From NCBI RefSeq assembly GCF_009451885.1, contig NZ_WIAO01000024.1, positions 27,372-91,371 of the forward strand: 64,000 nucleotides of DNA, read 5' to 3'. The position numbers and the translations under genes are program-made. The stretch is from Glycomyces albidus (lineage in GTDB: Bacteria > Actinomycetota > Actinomycetes > Mycobacteriales > Micromonosporaceae). Shown in pieces: positions 43,234-51,013 of the stretch (positions within the stretch are counted from its first letter, which is position 1; the number at the start of each line of letters is the position of its first letter). The notes beneath the pieces are model-generated. The model worked only from the letters and a program-made list of their open reading frames with translations. It had not been told where the DNA came from and searched no databases.

Positions 43234-45206
43234 CCGTACTGGTCACCGGCGCGCGAGGATCCATCGCGCGCAACGTCATCGCGCAGCTCATCCTCGCGGG
43301 CGTCACCGTCCGCGCCGCCAGCCGCAACCCCGCGGCGGTCGAACTGCCGGGCGGGGCGCTCCCCGCCCACGTCGACTTCACCGCCCCCGAGACCCTCGCC
43401 CCCGCCCTGGAAGGCGTGGAGAAGGTCTTCCTGTACGCCGCCCACGAAGGCATCGAGCACTTCGTCGCCGCGGCGGAGGCGAGCGGCGTCAAGCACGTCG
43501 TCCTGCTGTCCTCGGCGTCCACCGCCGACCCGCGCGCGGACGAGAACCCGATCGGCCGCATGCACCTCGCGGTCGAGCGCCCGCTCGAGGCGTCGGACCT
43601 GCCGTGGACGTTCGTGCGCCCGGCCATGTTCGCCACCAACACGCTGTGGTGGGCCGACTCGGTCAAGCAGGAGGGCGTCGTGCGCGTCCCCTACCCTGAC
43701 GCGCCGGTGAACCCGATCCACGAGCGCGACATCGCGGACGTGGCGGTCACTGCCCTCCTCGGGAGCGGCCACGAAGGGCGGAAGTACCTCGTGGACGGCC
43801 CCGGGCACCTGACGCAGCGCCGCCAGGTCGAGCTCATCGGCGCGGCGATCGGCCGCGACATCGCGGTCGAGGAGCTGCCGCGCGAGGTCGCCGAGCGGTT
43901 CCTGCCCGCGTCCCTGCTCGACATGCTCGCCACCGGAGAGGCGATCACCTGGGGCCCCACCGCCGAGGCCGTCACCGGCCGGCCCGCCCGCACGTTCGAG
44001 CAGTGGGCCGCCGACCACGCCGGCGACTTCCGCTAACCCGCCGGAGCGCGCCCGGTTCAGCCGGGCCGCCTGCTTGAGCAGGTGGCTCATCTCGGCCGAG
44101 CTGGGCGCGCTCCGCGCCGCCGCCGCGTAGAGGCGCGCGGCCTCCCCGGTGTTCCCGGCCCGCTCGTGCAGGTACGCGGCCACCGCGTCGCGCCGCGGCA
44201 GCCCCGGGTCGAGCGCCTCGACCAGGCGCAGCCCCGCGAGCGGCCCGTCGACGTGGCCGACCGCCACCGCCCGGTTCAGCGCCACCACCGGGTTGCCGGG
44301 GCTGAGCCTGACGAGTTCGTCGTACCACTCGAGGATCTGCGGCCAGTCGGTCTCGCCGGCCGACGCCGCGTCGTCGTGGAGCGCGGCGATCGCGGCCTGC
44401 GCCTGGTACTCCCCGAGCCGGTCGCGCACGAGCGCGCCCTGGAGCAGCTCGACGCCCTCGGCGATCATCGCGGTGTCCCATTGCGACCGGTCCTGGAGCG
44501 CGAGCGGCACCAGGTCCCCGGACGCGTCGGTGCGGGCGCCGCGGCGGGCGTGGTGCAGGAGCATCAGCGCGAGCAGGCCCGCCGCCTCCGGATCGCCGGG
44601 CACCGAGGCCGCGAGCTGGCGGGTGAGGCGGATGGCCTCCGCGGCCAGATCCGCGTCGCCCGGCCCGCGCTCGCCCGCGAATCCCTGGTCGAACATGAGA
44701 TAGAGCACGCGCAGGACGGCGCGCACGTCGCCGGGCTGCTCGAACCGCTCGCCCGCGAGGGTCTTCTTGGCGCGGGAGATCCGCTGCGCCATCGTCGACT
44801 CGGGCACGAGGAACGCCCGCGCGATCTGCGCGGTCGTCAGGCCCCCGACCGCGCGGAGCGTCAGCGCGATCGCCGAGGCGGGCGTGAGCGACGGGTGGCA
44901 GCAGCGGCTCAGCAGGAGCAGCGTGTCGTCGGCCTGCTCCGCCGGGCCCGGCGCGGGCTCACGCACCGCGTTCTCCTCGCGCGCCGCCCGGGCCGACGCC
45001 GAGCGCCGCGCGTCCAGGAACCTCCGCCACGCCACGGTGACGAGCCAGCCCTTGGGGTCGGCGGGGGCGTCGCCGTCCCAGCGGCGCACGGTCTCCACGA
45101 GCGCGTCCTGGACGGCGTCCTCGGCCGCCGCGAAGTCGGCCCCGCGGCGGATGAGGATGCCCAGGACCTGCGGGGTCAGGTCGCGCAGCAGGTGTTCGTC
45201 GAACAT
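43155..45206 (-). CDS. ECF42-type sigma factor, open frame without the expected stop
   Basis: Residues 1-about 390 (45206 to about 44040) are a complete ECF sigma factor of the DUF6596/ECF42 type: sigma2 (AAAEDAVQDALVETVRRW), sigma4 (LTLRAVGGLTTAQIARAFLVPESTMAQRISRAKKTLA) and a long TPR-like C-terminal domain ending LLKQAARLNRARS. Relatives stop here, but this frame stays open for about 290 more codons, antisense to NmrA, to 43155. A stop (TAG) exists one base out of frame at about 44032. The true 3' end is probably near 44040. It starts 4 bp after the DGPF gene, the usual ECF42 partner. Confidence 0.75.
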   Translation of the reverse strand: MFDEHLLRDLTPQVLGILIRRGADFAAAEDAVQDALVETVRRWDGDAPADPKGWLVTVAWRRFLDARRSASARAAREENAVREPAPGPAEQADDTLLLLSRCCHPSLTPASAIALTLRAVGGLTTAQIARAFLVPESTMAQRISRAKKTLAGERFEQPGDVRAVLRVLYLMFDQGFAGERGPGDADLAAEAIRLTRQLAASVPGDPEAAGLLALMLLHHARRGARTDASGDLVPLALQDRSQWDTAMIAEGVELLQGALVRDRLGEYQAQAAIAALHDDAASAGETDWPQILEWYDELVRLSPGNPVVALNRAVAVGHVDGPLAGLRLVEALDPGLPRRDAVAAYLHERAGNTGEAARLYAAAARSAPSSAEMSHLLKQAARLNRARSGGLAEVAGVVGGPLLERAGGPAGDGLGGGAPGDRLSGGEHVEQGRGQEPLGDLARQLLDRDVAADRRADELDLAALRQVPGAVHEVLPPFVAAPEEGSDRHVRDVALVDRVHRRVRVGDAHDALLLDRVGPPQRVGGEHGRAHERPRQVRRLERALDREVHAADRVLVRARVGGGRRGQQDDVLDAARLRRGDEVLDAFVGGVQEDLLHAFQGGGEGLGGGEVDVGGERPARQFDRRGVAAGGADGDAREDELRDDVARDGSSRAGDQYGHGWSPSGWCSGAAASRARMRDRVSP
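43230..44036 (+). CDS. NmrA-like NAD(P)-binding protein
   Basis: 268 residues. TVLVTGARGSIARNVIAQL is the Rossmann start, followed by VRAASRNP, VEKVFLYAAHEG, HVVLLSSAST and HERDIADVAVTALL. This is the NmrA/atypical SDR group, such as NAD(P)H-quinone reductase-like or redox sensor proteins. No Tyr-x3-Lys active site is seen. Coupled to the upstream tetR gene. The opposite strand holds an uninterrupted codon-aligned frame that extends the sigma factor gene. Confidence 0.88.
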   Translation: MTVLVTGARGSIARNVIAQLILAGVTVRAASRNPAAVELPGGALPAHVDFTAPETLAPALEGVEKVFLYAAHEGIEHFVAAAEASGVKHVVLLSSASTADPRADENPIGRMHLAVERPLEASDLPWTFVRPAMFATNTLWWADSVKQEGVVRVPYPDAPVNPIHERDIADVAVTALLGSGHEGRKYLVDGPGHLTQRRQVELIGAAIGRDIAVEELPREVAERFLPASLLDMLATGEAITWGPTAEAVTGRPARTFEQWAADHAGDFR

Positions 45207-45210
45207 CCGG

Positions 45211-45621
45211 CTACTCGAACACCGGCGGGGCGCTCAGGAACGGCCGGACCTCGATCCACTCGTGCAGGGGCCTGCCGTCCTTGCCGGGCGCGGCGGAGAG
45301 GCGCGCGGCGGTCTCGTAGGCGCGCGCCTTCGAGTCGACGTCGATGATCATCCAGCCGGCGATGACGTCCTTGGTCTCCGCGAAGGGGCCGTCCGTGACC
45401 GGGGCCCTGCCCTCGCCGCCGTACCGGACGAACTCGCCTTCGTACGCGAGCGCCCGCTCCTCCACGAACTCGCCGCGCTCGCGCAGGTCGTCCATCACCC
45501 CGCGCATGAACGCGAGGTGCGCGGCGATCTCCTCCGGCGTCCACTCGTCCATCCCCGCGACCGCGTTCGGATGCGGATTCGGGCCGCCGCGGTAGTGCTT
45601 GAGCAACAGGTACTTGGCCAT
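45211..45621 (-). CDS. DGPF/YCII-domain protein, ECF42 partner
   Basis: 136 residues, GGGAGG site 10 nt before the ATG. The DGPF signature is APVTDGPFAETKDVIAGWMIIDVDS, preceded by MKYLLLK-like MAKYLLLKHYRGG. DGPF proteins are encoded next to ECF42 sigma factors in many actinobacteria. The role in signalling is not settled, but the pair is conserved. It is first in the minus-strand unit, 4 bp before the sigma gene. Confidence 0.9.
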   Translation of the reverse strand: MAKYLLLKHYRGGPNPHPNAVAGMDEWTPEEIAAHLAFMRGVMDDLRERGEFVEERALAYEGEFVRYGGEGRAPVTDGPFAETKDVIAGWMIIDVDSKARAYETAARLSAAPGKDGRPLHEWIEVRPFLSAPPVFE

Positions 45622-45724
45622 GACCGCAATCCTCCCCGGCATTCCTCCGCGCCGCACCCCGGGTTCGGGGCGGCAGCGGAATTCGCCGGGAGTTCGCCTT
45701 CTCGCCATCGCGCCGCGGGCATGG

Positions 45725-45767
45725 AAAAGGCCCGCCTTCCGCGACGAGCGCGGCGGGCGGGCCTTTT
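45725..45767. terminator. Strong hairpin between sigma operon and csp
   Basis: AAAAGGCCCGCC and GGCGGGCCTTTT form a 12-bp stem that ends in T4 on both strands. It lies downstream of csp and upstream of the DGPF gene, and may work in both directions. Confidence 0.8.
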
Positions 45768-45780
45768 GAAGTGCGGGGTC

Positions 45781-45812
45781 GGGACGGCGGCGCGCTAGGG
45801 CGCCGCCGTCCC
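45781..45812 (-). terminator. Hairpin directly after csp
   Basis: GGGACGGCGGCG and CGCCGCCGTCCC form a 12-bp stem with an 8-nt loop starting 7 bp after the csp stop codon. It is backed up by the second hairpin at 45725-45767. Confidence 0.75.
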
Positions 45813-45819
45813 GGTTCGC

Positions 45820-46023
45820 TTAGAGCACGCGGATGTTCGCGGCCTGCGGGCCCTTCTGGCCCTGCTCGACGTCGAACTCGACGTGCTGGTTTTCTTCAAG
45901 GTCACGGCGACCAGTTCCCTGGATGGCGGAGAAGTGCGCGAACACGTCCGCAGAGCCGTCGTCGGGAGCGATGAAGCCGAAGCCCTTGTCGCCGTTGAAC
46001 CATTTCACAGTGCCAGTGGCCAT
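45820..46023 (-). CDS. Cold-shock protein (CspA family)
   Basis: 67 residues, the standard length. RNP1 is KGFGFI and RNP2 is VFAHFS; the start [10 protein letters not shown] is typical. Single-stranded nucleic-acid chaperone in the cytoplasm. A strong AGGAGGA site precedes the ATG; the frame continues upstream but that part is the leader. The leader holds three hairpins (46043-46123), as in cold-shock mRNAs that change shape with temperature. Confidence 0.97.
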   Translation of the reverse strand: MATGTVKWFNGDKGFGFIAPDDGSADVFAHFSAIQGTGRRDLEENQHVEFDVEQGQKGPQAANIRVL

Positions 46024-46042
46024 GTGTTCCTCCTGTTGTTCG

Positions 46043-46123
46043 TCGGTCCGCCGAAGCGGTGACCGACTTGTTCGCTCGGGCCGCCGAGGCGGCCCGAATC
46101 CCGCGCCGAAGATGCCGGCGCGG
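46043..46123 (-). promoter_or_regulatory. Structured csp leader with three hairpins
   Basis: Three stems lie in a row just upstream of the csp ribosome site: TCGGTC with GACCGA (46043-46066), TCGGGCCGCC with GGCGGCCCGA (46076-46097), and CCGCGCC with GGCGCGG (46101-46123). Such leaders are typical of cold-shock mRNAs. The remaining gap to 46316 has no gene. Confidence 0.5.
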
Positions 46124-46316
46124 AAGTCCATCGGTGGGGTGTCGGGGGCAACCGGCGACCGGCCGCGGATGCGTGACCGCGTGCCATTTGGAGATCCGAG
46201 TAGTCGGACGTCGGACCGCAAAATCGAGAAGATGATCGCCTGATTCGTTGAAGTAATGAAACGCTCTGCCATCGCACGGCGGCGTTGAGAAGAAGCTTGC
46301 CCGACCCTACACCAAC

Positions 46317-46691
46317 TCAGCGGCGCGTGACGCGGTGCAGCACCTCTCGTCCTCGCTCCGGCAGTTCGGCGGCCGCCGAGAGCAGCGCGTCCCGGGCGTC
46401 CTCGAGCTGGTCGAGGGCCTTCCGGTACCCGTGCGCCCTGCTGCGGCGGTCGTACGCGATCTTCACCGCCACGACCGCGACCGCGGCGATGCCCGCCGCC
46501 GCGACGGCCACCACGATCGGCCGGATCCCGCGCTTCGGCTCGGGCTGCCACACGTCCTCGTCGAACGCCTCGTTCTCTTGCAGCTCACCGATGTCGGCAC
46601 CTTCACCTCCGGCGATGTCGGACATCCGGATCGCATCGGACTCGACCGCCGGCTCCGCGTTCGCGTCCGTCTTTCCCTGCTGTTCGGCCAT
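46317..46691 (-). CDS. Small single-span membrane protein, unknown function
   Basis: 124 residues from the ATG with AAGGAGGAG upstream. An acidic N-terminal cytoplasmic or outside part (1-50), one helix at about 57-79 ([21 protein letters not shown]), then a basic helical tail ([26 protein letters not shown]). No family is recognised. It is divergent from the TetR-PPDK-like operon by 131 bp. Confidence 0.7.
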   Translation of the reverse strand: MAEQQGKTDANAEPAVESDAIRMSDIAGGEGADIGELQENEAFDEDVWQPEPKRGIRPIVVAVAAAGIAAVAVVAVKIAYDRRSRAHGYRKALDQLEDARDALLSAAAELPERGREVLHRVTRR

Positions 46692-46762
46692 GTTCGCACT
46701 CCTCCTTCGCGGCCCAGGATTCCCCGGGCTCCTACCTGGGAAACCTCCGTTTCGATGCCCTC

Positions 46763-46779
46763 GGATGATCTTGTCATCC
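46763..46779. promoter_or_regulatory. Dyad before TetR-PPDK-like operon
   Basis: GGATGA, 5 nt, TCATCC: a perfect 6-bp dyad, followed by a second GATGATG copy at 46781. It lies about 43 bp upstream of the tetR-like gene and is a candidate autoregulatory site. Confidence 0.5.
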
Positions 46780-46821
46780 CGATGATGTCGTATTCTCAAG
46801 GCGAGACACGAGGGAGCGATT

Positions 46822-47910
46822 ATGGTCAGACTCACACGAATCCAACAGCAGGCGAGGACGCGAGCGGCCGTCCTGTCCGCCGCCCGCGACGAGTTCACCG
46901 AGCACGGGTACGCGCTCGCGAAGGTCGACCGGATCGCCGAGCGGGCCGAGCTCACCCGCGGCGCGGTCTACTCGAACTTCCCGAGCAAGCGCGCCCTCTA
47001 CCTGGCCGTCCTCGTCGCGATGGTCGAGCGCGCGTCCACCGTCGAGGCCGCGGCCCGGCCCGCGTCCGCCCAGGACGCGCTCGAGGGGTTCGCCCGCGCC
47101 TGGCTCGAGCGGCTCCCGCTCGCCGGCGACACCGCCGCGGGCGGGCGCCTGCGGCTCCGATCGCTCGCCGGAGTCGTCGACGACGACCGCGGGCGGGCCG
47201 CGCTGGCGCAGATCGCCCGCCTGGAGTCGCTCCTGCTCGCCGTGGGCCTGGAGTCCTGCGAACCCGCCGCCGGACGGCGGGTGCGGCTCGCCGAGCTGGC
47301 GCTGACGCTGCTGGCGGGCTCGAGCCTCGTCGCGGAGCTGGCCCCCGGGTTCGGCGACCCGTTCGACCGGACCCGCGCCTGCGGGCACCTCGCCCGCCTC
47401 GACCTGGACGACGCCTGGGCGCCGCCGCATCTGCCGTTCGCCGGGCCGGCGGAGGCGGTCGACGAGCCCTACGTCGCACCCGACGGCCTCGTGGACCTCA
47501 TCGGCGGCGAGCCCGCCGACCTGGGCGCAGACGGCGTCGTCGCGGTCCTGGGGCTCGAGCGGCTCGCCGCCGCCGAGGACGCGGTCCGCGCCGCGGCACC
47601 CGGCGAGCAGGTGACGCTCGCGATCGTCACGGACGATCCGGCCGAGACCGGCAGCCTCGTGCGACTCCGGGTGAGCGACCTCGCCAAATGCCTGCGGGCG
47701 GTGTTCCCTGCGGATGCGTGGCGGCGCCTGCGGGTCGTCGTCGGCGACGCGGCACTGGCCGACGCGCTCGGGATCGCGAGCCCCGGCGACGCCACCGAGG
47801 CGGCCCTGCTCGTCCGCGGAGGCGCCGTCGCGGCCCGCGGCACCGGCGTCGGCGCCGCCCACGCCGTCGTCGCGACCGAACAGCGCGCCGAGAGGGGCGC
47901 CGGCGCATGA
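46822..47910 (+). CDS. TetR-like regulator with long extra C-terminal domain
   Basis: 362 residues, much longer than a typical TetR (about 200). HTH: RTRAAVLSAARDEFTEHGYALAKVDRIAERAELTRGAVYSNFPSKRALYLAV. A helical ligand domain follows to about 180, then a separate Gly/Ala/Leu-rich alpha/beta domain (about 200-350) with VVAVLGLERLAAAED, VTLAIVTDDP and RLRVVVGDAALADALG that I do not recognise. The three genes 46822-49954 overlap by 4 bp each (ATGA), so they make one operon. The extra domain may sense the product of the PPDK-like partner; that is a guess. Confidence 0.8.
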   Translation: MVRLTRIQQQARTRAAVLSAARDEFTEHGYALAKVDRIAERAELTRGAVYSNFPSKRALYLAVLVAMVERASTVEAAARPASAQDALEGFARAWLERLPLAGDTAAGGRLRLRSLAGVVDDDRGRAALAQIARLESLLLAVGLESCEPAAGRRVRLAELALTLLAGSSLVAELAPGFGDPFDRTRACGHLARLDLDDAWAPPHLPFAGPAEAVDEPYVAPDGLVDLIGGEPADLGADGVVAVLGLERLAAAEDAVRAAAPGEQVTLAIVTDDPAETGSLVRLRVSDLAKCLRAVFPADAWRRLRVVVGDAALADALGIASPGDATEAALLVRGGAVAARGTGVGAAHAVVATEQRAERGAGA

Positions 47911-48491
47911 CCGTCCTCCACGCCTTGCGGTGCGGCGGCTACTCCGGGGTCGCGCGCATCGCCGCGGCGACGGGGCTCGACGCGGCGGCCGTCGAGTCCG
48001 ACCTCATCGACCTCGGCATCGCGGGCCTGGTCACGCGGATCGAAGGCGGCGTCTGGGGGCTGACCGAGGCGGGGCGCGCCGCCGACGCCGAGCGGACCGC
48101 CGCCGAACTGGCCGCGACCGGGGCCCGGCCGGCGGTCGCGGCCGCGTACGAGCGGTTCATGGTCCTCAACCCCGAACTCCTCGACCTGTGCACCGCCTGG
48201 CAGCTCCGGCCCGTCGACGGGGTGATGACGGTCAACGACCACGACGACCTCGCCTATGACACCCGCGTCCTCGACCGCTTCGCCGACCTCGACACGCGCG
48301 CCGCCGGGGTCTGCGCGGCGCTGACCGCGGCCCTGCCCCGGTTCGGCCGGTACCCGGTGCGGTTGCGGGGCGCCCTCGAACGCGTCGCCGCCGGCGACCT
48401 GGAGTACCTGACCGACAGCACCGGCTCGTACCACGCGATCTGGGCCGAACTCCACGAAGACCAGCTCGCGACCCTCGGCATCCCGCGATGA
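47907..48491 (+). CDS. HTH-like protein linked to PPDK-like enzyme
   Basis: 194 residues. The N-terminus reads like a winged helix: ALRCGGYSGVARIAAATGLDAAAVESDLIDLGIAGLVTRIEGGVWGLTEAGRAADAE. The C-terminal half is helical with PELLDLCTAWQLRPVDG and DRFADLDTRAAGVCAALTAALPRFGRYPVRL. Small proteins of this kind are found next to PEP/pyruvate-binding proteins in actinobacteria and may regulate or assist them. That link is from context. It overlaps both neighbours by 4 bp. Confidence 0.7.
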   Translation: MTVLHALRCGGYSGVARIAAATGLDAAAVESDLIDLGIAGLVTRIEGGVWGLTEAGRAADAERTAAELAATGARPAVAAAYERFMVLNPELLDLCTAWQLRPVDGVMTVNDHDDLAYDTRVLDRFADLDTRAAGVCAALTAALPRFGRYPVRLRGALERVAAGDLEYLTDSTGSYHAIWAELHEDQLATLGIPR

Positions 48492-49954
48492 AGTGGATCC
48501 GGACGATCGACGCCGCGACCGCGGAGGGCCCGGAGACATTGGGCGCCAAGGCTCACGGCCTCGTGGCCCTGCACCGCCTGGGCCTGCCGGTCCCGGCCGG
48601 GTTCGTCGTGGTCGCGGAGGCGTGCCGCGAATACCTGCGGGACGGGCGGTTCCCGGACGGGCTCCGCGAGGAGCTGGCGGCCGGTGTGGCGGCGCTCGAG
48701 CAGGCGACCGGGAGGCGCTTCGGCGGCGCGCGCCGGCCGCTCGCCGTCGCGGTCCGCTCGGGCTCGGCCGTCTCGATGCCCGGGATGATGGACACGATCC
48801 TCGACCTCGGCCTGACCTCGCAGGCCGAGGCGGGGCTCGCGGCCGAGACCGGGAACGGCGCGTTCGCGGCCTCCGCGCGCCGGCGCCTCCTCGACGGCTT
48901 CGCCGCCTTCGGCGCGAGCGCTCCCGACGACGCCGCGCTCCAACTCGAAGCGGCCGTCGCGGCCGTGTTCGACTCCTGGAACGCGCCCCGCGCCCGCACC
49001 TACCGCGACCTCAACGCCGTCCCGCACGACCTCGGCACCGCCGTGATCGTGCAGGCCATGGTGTTCGGCGACCGGGACGACCGCAGCGGGACCGGCATCG
49101 CCTTCAGCCGCGACCCGAACACCGGTGCGCCCGAACCGTACGGCGACGTCCTGTTCGGACACCAGGGCGAGGACGCCGTCTCGGGGCGCACCCGGACGCT
49201 GCCGCTGGACGCCCTCGCCGACCGCGAGCCCGCCGTCTGGGACCGCCTCGCCGACGCGCTGCACCGGATCGAGGCGCGTCTCCGGGACGCCTGCTACGTC
49301 GAGTTCACGTTCGAGAGCGGCGAACTGTGGCTGCTCCAGACCCGACCGGGCCGGTTCACCGGCGCGGCCGCCGTCCGCGCCGCGGTCGACCTCGCCGACG
49401 AAGGCAGGATCACGCGGTCCGAAGCGCTGCTTCGGGTCTCGCCGGGGCACTTGACGCATGCGCGAACCCCGCGCATCGCCGACGACCGGAACGCCATCGC
49501 GCGCGGGATCGGCGCCTGCCCCGGAGTCGCGACCGGCCGCATCGCGACCACAGTGGAGGCCGCGACCCGGATGGCCGCCGACGGGCCGGTGATCCTGGTG
49601 CGCCCCGAGACCTCACCGCACGATATGAGCGGCCTCGCGGTCGCCGCGGGCGTCGTCACCGAACGCGGCGGCCCCGCCAGCCACGCCGCCGTGGTCGCCC
49701 GGGCGATGAACAGGCCCGCGGTCGTCGGCGCCACCGGTCTGGTTGCGGCCGAAGGCGACCTGGTCACCATCGACGGCACGAGCGGCGCCGTCGTCCGAGG
49801 CAGGGCCCCGGTCGCGGCCGGTGCCGCTGACGACCGCCTCCGACGCCTCCTCGACTGGGCCGACGACGCGTCGGGCCGCCGCGCCCGGCCCGACGGCACT
49901 CCCCGCGGCGAGGCCGAACGGCTCCGCGCGGCCCACGACGCACTGCGCCGCTAG
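48488..49954 (+). CDS. PPDK-like protein lacking the PEP-binding domain
   Basis: 488 residues; complete pyruvate phosphate dikinase is about 880. The ATP-grasp part is present (LGAKAHGLVALHRLGLPVPAGFVV, VAVRSGSAVSMPGMMDTILDLGL, GTAVIVQAMVFGD, ELWLLQTRPGRF), followed by the swivelling phosphohistidine domain with VTERGGPASHAAVVAR, where His near 398 is the phosphoacceptor. The TIM-barrel that binds pyruvate/PEP is missing and the frame ends soon after the His domain. It may transfer phosphate from ATP to another partner. It is last in an operon with the TetR-like and HTH-like genes. Confidence 0.85.
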   Translation: MKWIRTIDAATAEGPETLGAKAHGLVALHRLGLPVPAGFVVVAEACREYLRDGRFPDGLREELAAGVAALEQATGRRFGGARRPLAVAVRSGSAVSMPGMMDTILDLGLTSQAEAGLAAETGNGAFAASARRRLLDGFAAFGASAPDDAALQLEAAVAAVFDSWNAPRARTYRDLNAVPHDLGTAVIVQAMVFGDRDDRSGTGIAFSRDPNTGAPEPYGDVLFGHQGEDAVSGRTRTLPLDALADREPAVWDRLADALHRIEARLRDACYVEFTFESGELWLLQTRPGRFTGAAAVRAAVDLADEGRITRSEALLRVSPGHLTHARTPRIADDRNAIARGIGACPGVATGRIATTVEAATRMAADGPVILVRPETSPHDMSGLAVAAGVVTERGGPASHAAVVARAMNRPAVVGATGLVAAEGDLVTIDGTSGAVVRGRAPVAAGAADDRLRRLLDWADDASGRRARPDGTPRGEAERLRAAHDALRR

Positions 49955-50099
49955 GGCCCGCCCTGTGCATCCGGGCGAGGCGGTATCCGAGTCGGTTCTG
50001 TTCGCTCACAAGGGGGAGGGGTCTTCAGATGCCGGGGGAGGCATCTGGAGGCCCCGACGCCGCAGCGAGCGGGCGAACGGGCCGGATGCGTCGGCCGCC

Positions 50100-50684
50100 T
50101 CAGGGCTTCACGCCGCCGCCGAAGCCGGTCCAGCGCAGCTCGTTCGGGAGGTGGCCCATGTCGTTGAACAGGATCACCCGCGGGACGCCGACCGAAGGGA
50201 AGTCGATCGCGGTGAGCGCGGTGTTGCCGCTGTTGAGGCCCAGCCACCGGTCGGGCGGGGCGTCGAGGGCGTGGCACACCATCCACGCCACCTGGTACGC
50301 GTGGGTGACCAGGACCTCGTGGACCTCCGTCTCCGCGGGCCGTGCGAAGCGCGCGGTGAGGGCGTCGGCGAGGCGCGCGCCGGCCTCGGCCTCCGCGGCG
50401 TCGAAGCCGTCGAAGAACCCGGCCCATTCCGGGCGCATCGGGTCCGGGACGTGCGGCACGTGGTCGATCAGCTCCGCCGCCTCCTCCGCGGGGACGCCGA
50501 GCCGCTCGCCGAGGATCGCCGCCGACGCCGCCGCGCGCGGCAGCGGCGAGTGCCGGACGGCGTCAATCGGCAAGGCCGCCAACCGATCCGCGAGCAGCGA
50601 CACCTGGCGCCGCCCCGTGTCGGTCAGCTCCCCGAACGCGTCCGCCTCCCCGTGCCGCACCAAGTACACATGCCTGGTCGCCAT
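50100..50684 (-). CDS. Histidine phosphatase family protein
   Basis: 194 residues from the ATG at 50684, with GGAGAGGG upstream. VYLVRHGEAD holds the RHG catalytic motif, RHSPLPRAAASAAIL follows, and VLVTHAYQVAW carries the second His. The C-terminal GLNSGNTALTAIDF is usual for phosphoglycerate-mutase-like phosphatases. Substrate unknown. It is a single gene on the minus strand; the 145 bp to the left contain no gene. Confidence 0.9.
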   Translation of the reverse strand: MATRHVYLVRHGEADAFGELTDTGRRQVSLLADRLAALPIDAVRHSPLPRAAASAAILGERLGVPAEEAAELIDHVPHVPDPMRPEWAGFFDGFDAAEAEAGARLADALTARFARPAETEVHEVLVTHAYQVAWMVCHALDAPPDRWLGLNSGNTALTAIDFPSVGVPRVILFNDMGHLPNELRWTGFGGGVKP

Positions 50685-51013
50685 GCCACCGCCCTCTCCA
50701 AATTCAGATGGTCGATCCATTCCGATGTTCACATCATCCTAGATTCCCCGAAGGCGACGATCGAGGCGGTGCCGTTCCGAACCGCTGTCCTTGGCCGCGA
50801 ACGGATTGCGGGCGTGGTTGGCCGTAGGTACTCTTGACGCATCTTGACGTTTTCTTGACGGGAACCGACAAGACTGCGTTAACTCGAACGTAACTTTGAC
50901 GGAAATTGTGAACCGGACCACCGCGGGGCAATCCGATCGGACCCCGTTGACGTACCTAGGTGCCCGGGCCGGTCCACGCGGATCCCCCGTCCCCAGTGAA
51001 AGGCAGTCGAACA
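50685..51013. other. Control region upstream of second ESX-like cluster
   Basis: 329 bp between divergent genes, no plausible coding frame. It holds the phased CTTGACG repeats at 50833-50860 and a GTTAAC...GTAAC pair at about 50878-50895. The bases are unusually A/T rich for this genome. Confidence 0.6.
50833..50860 (+). promoter_or_regulatory. Three phased CTTGACG direct repeats
   Basis: CTTGACG occurs at 50833, 50843 and 50854, spaced 10 and 11 bp, one helical turn each, so a protein could bind all copies on the same DNA face. TTTGACGG at about 50895 may be a fourth. They lie 150-180 bp upstream of the ESX-like cluster at 51014. The regulator is unknown. Confidence 0.65.
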
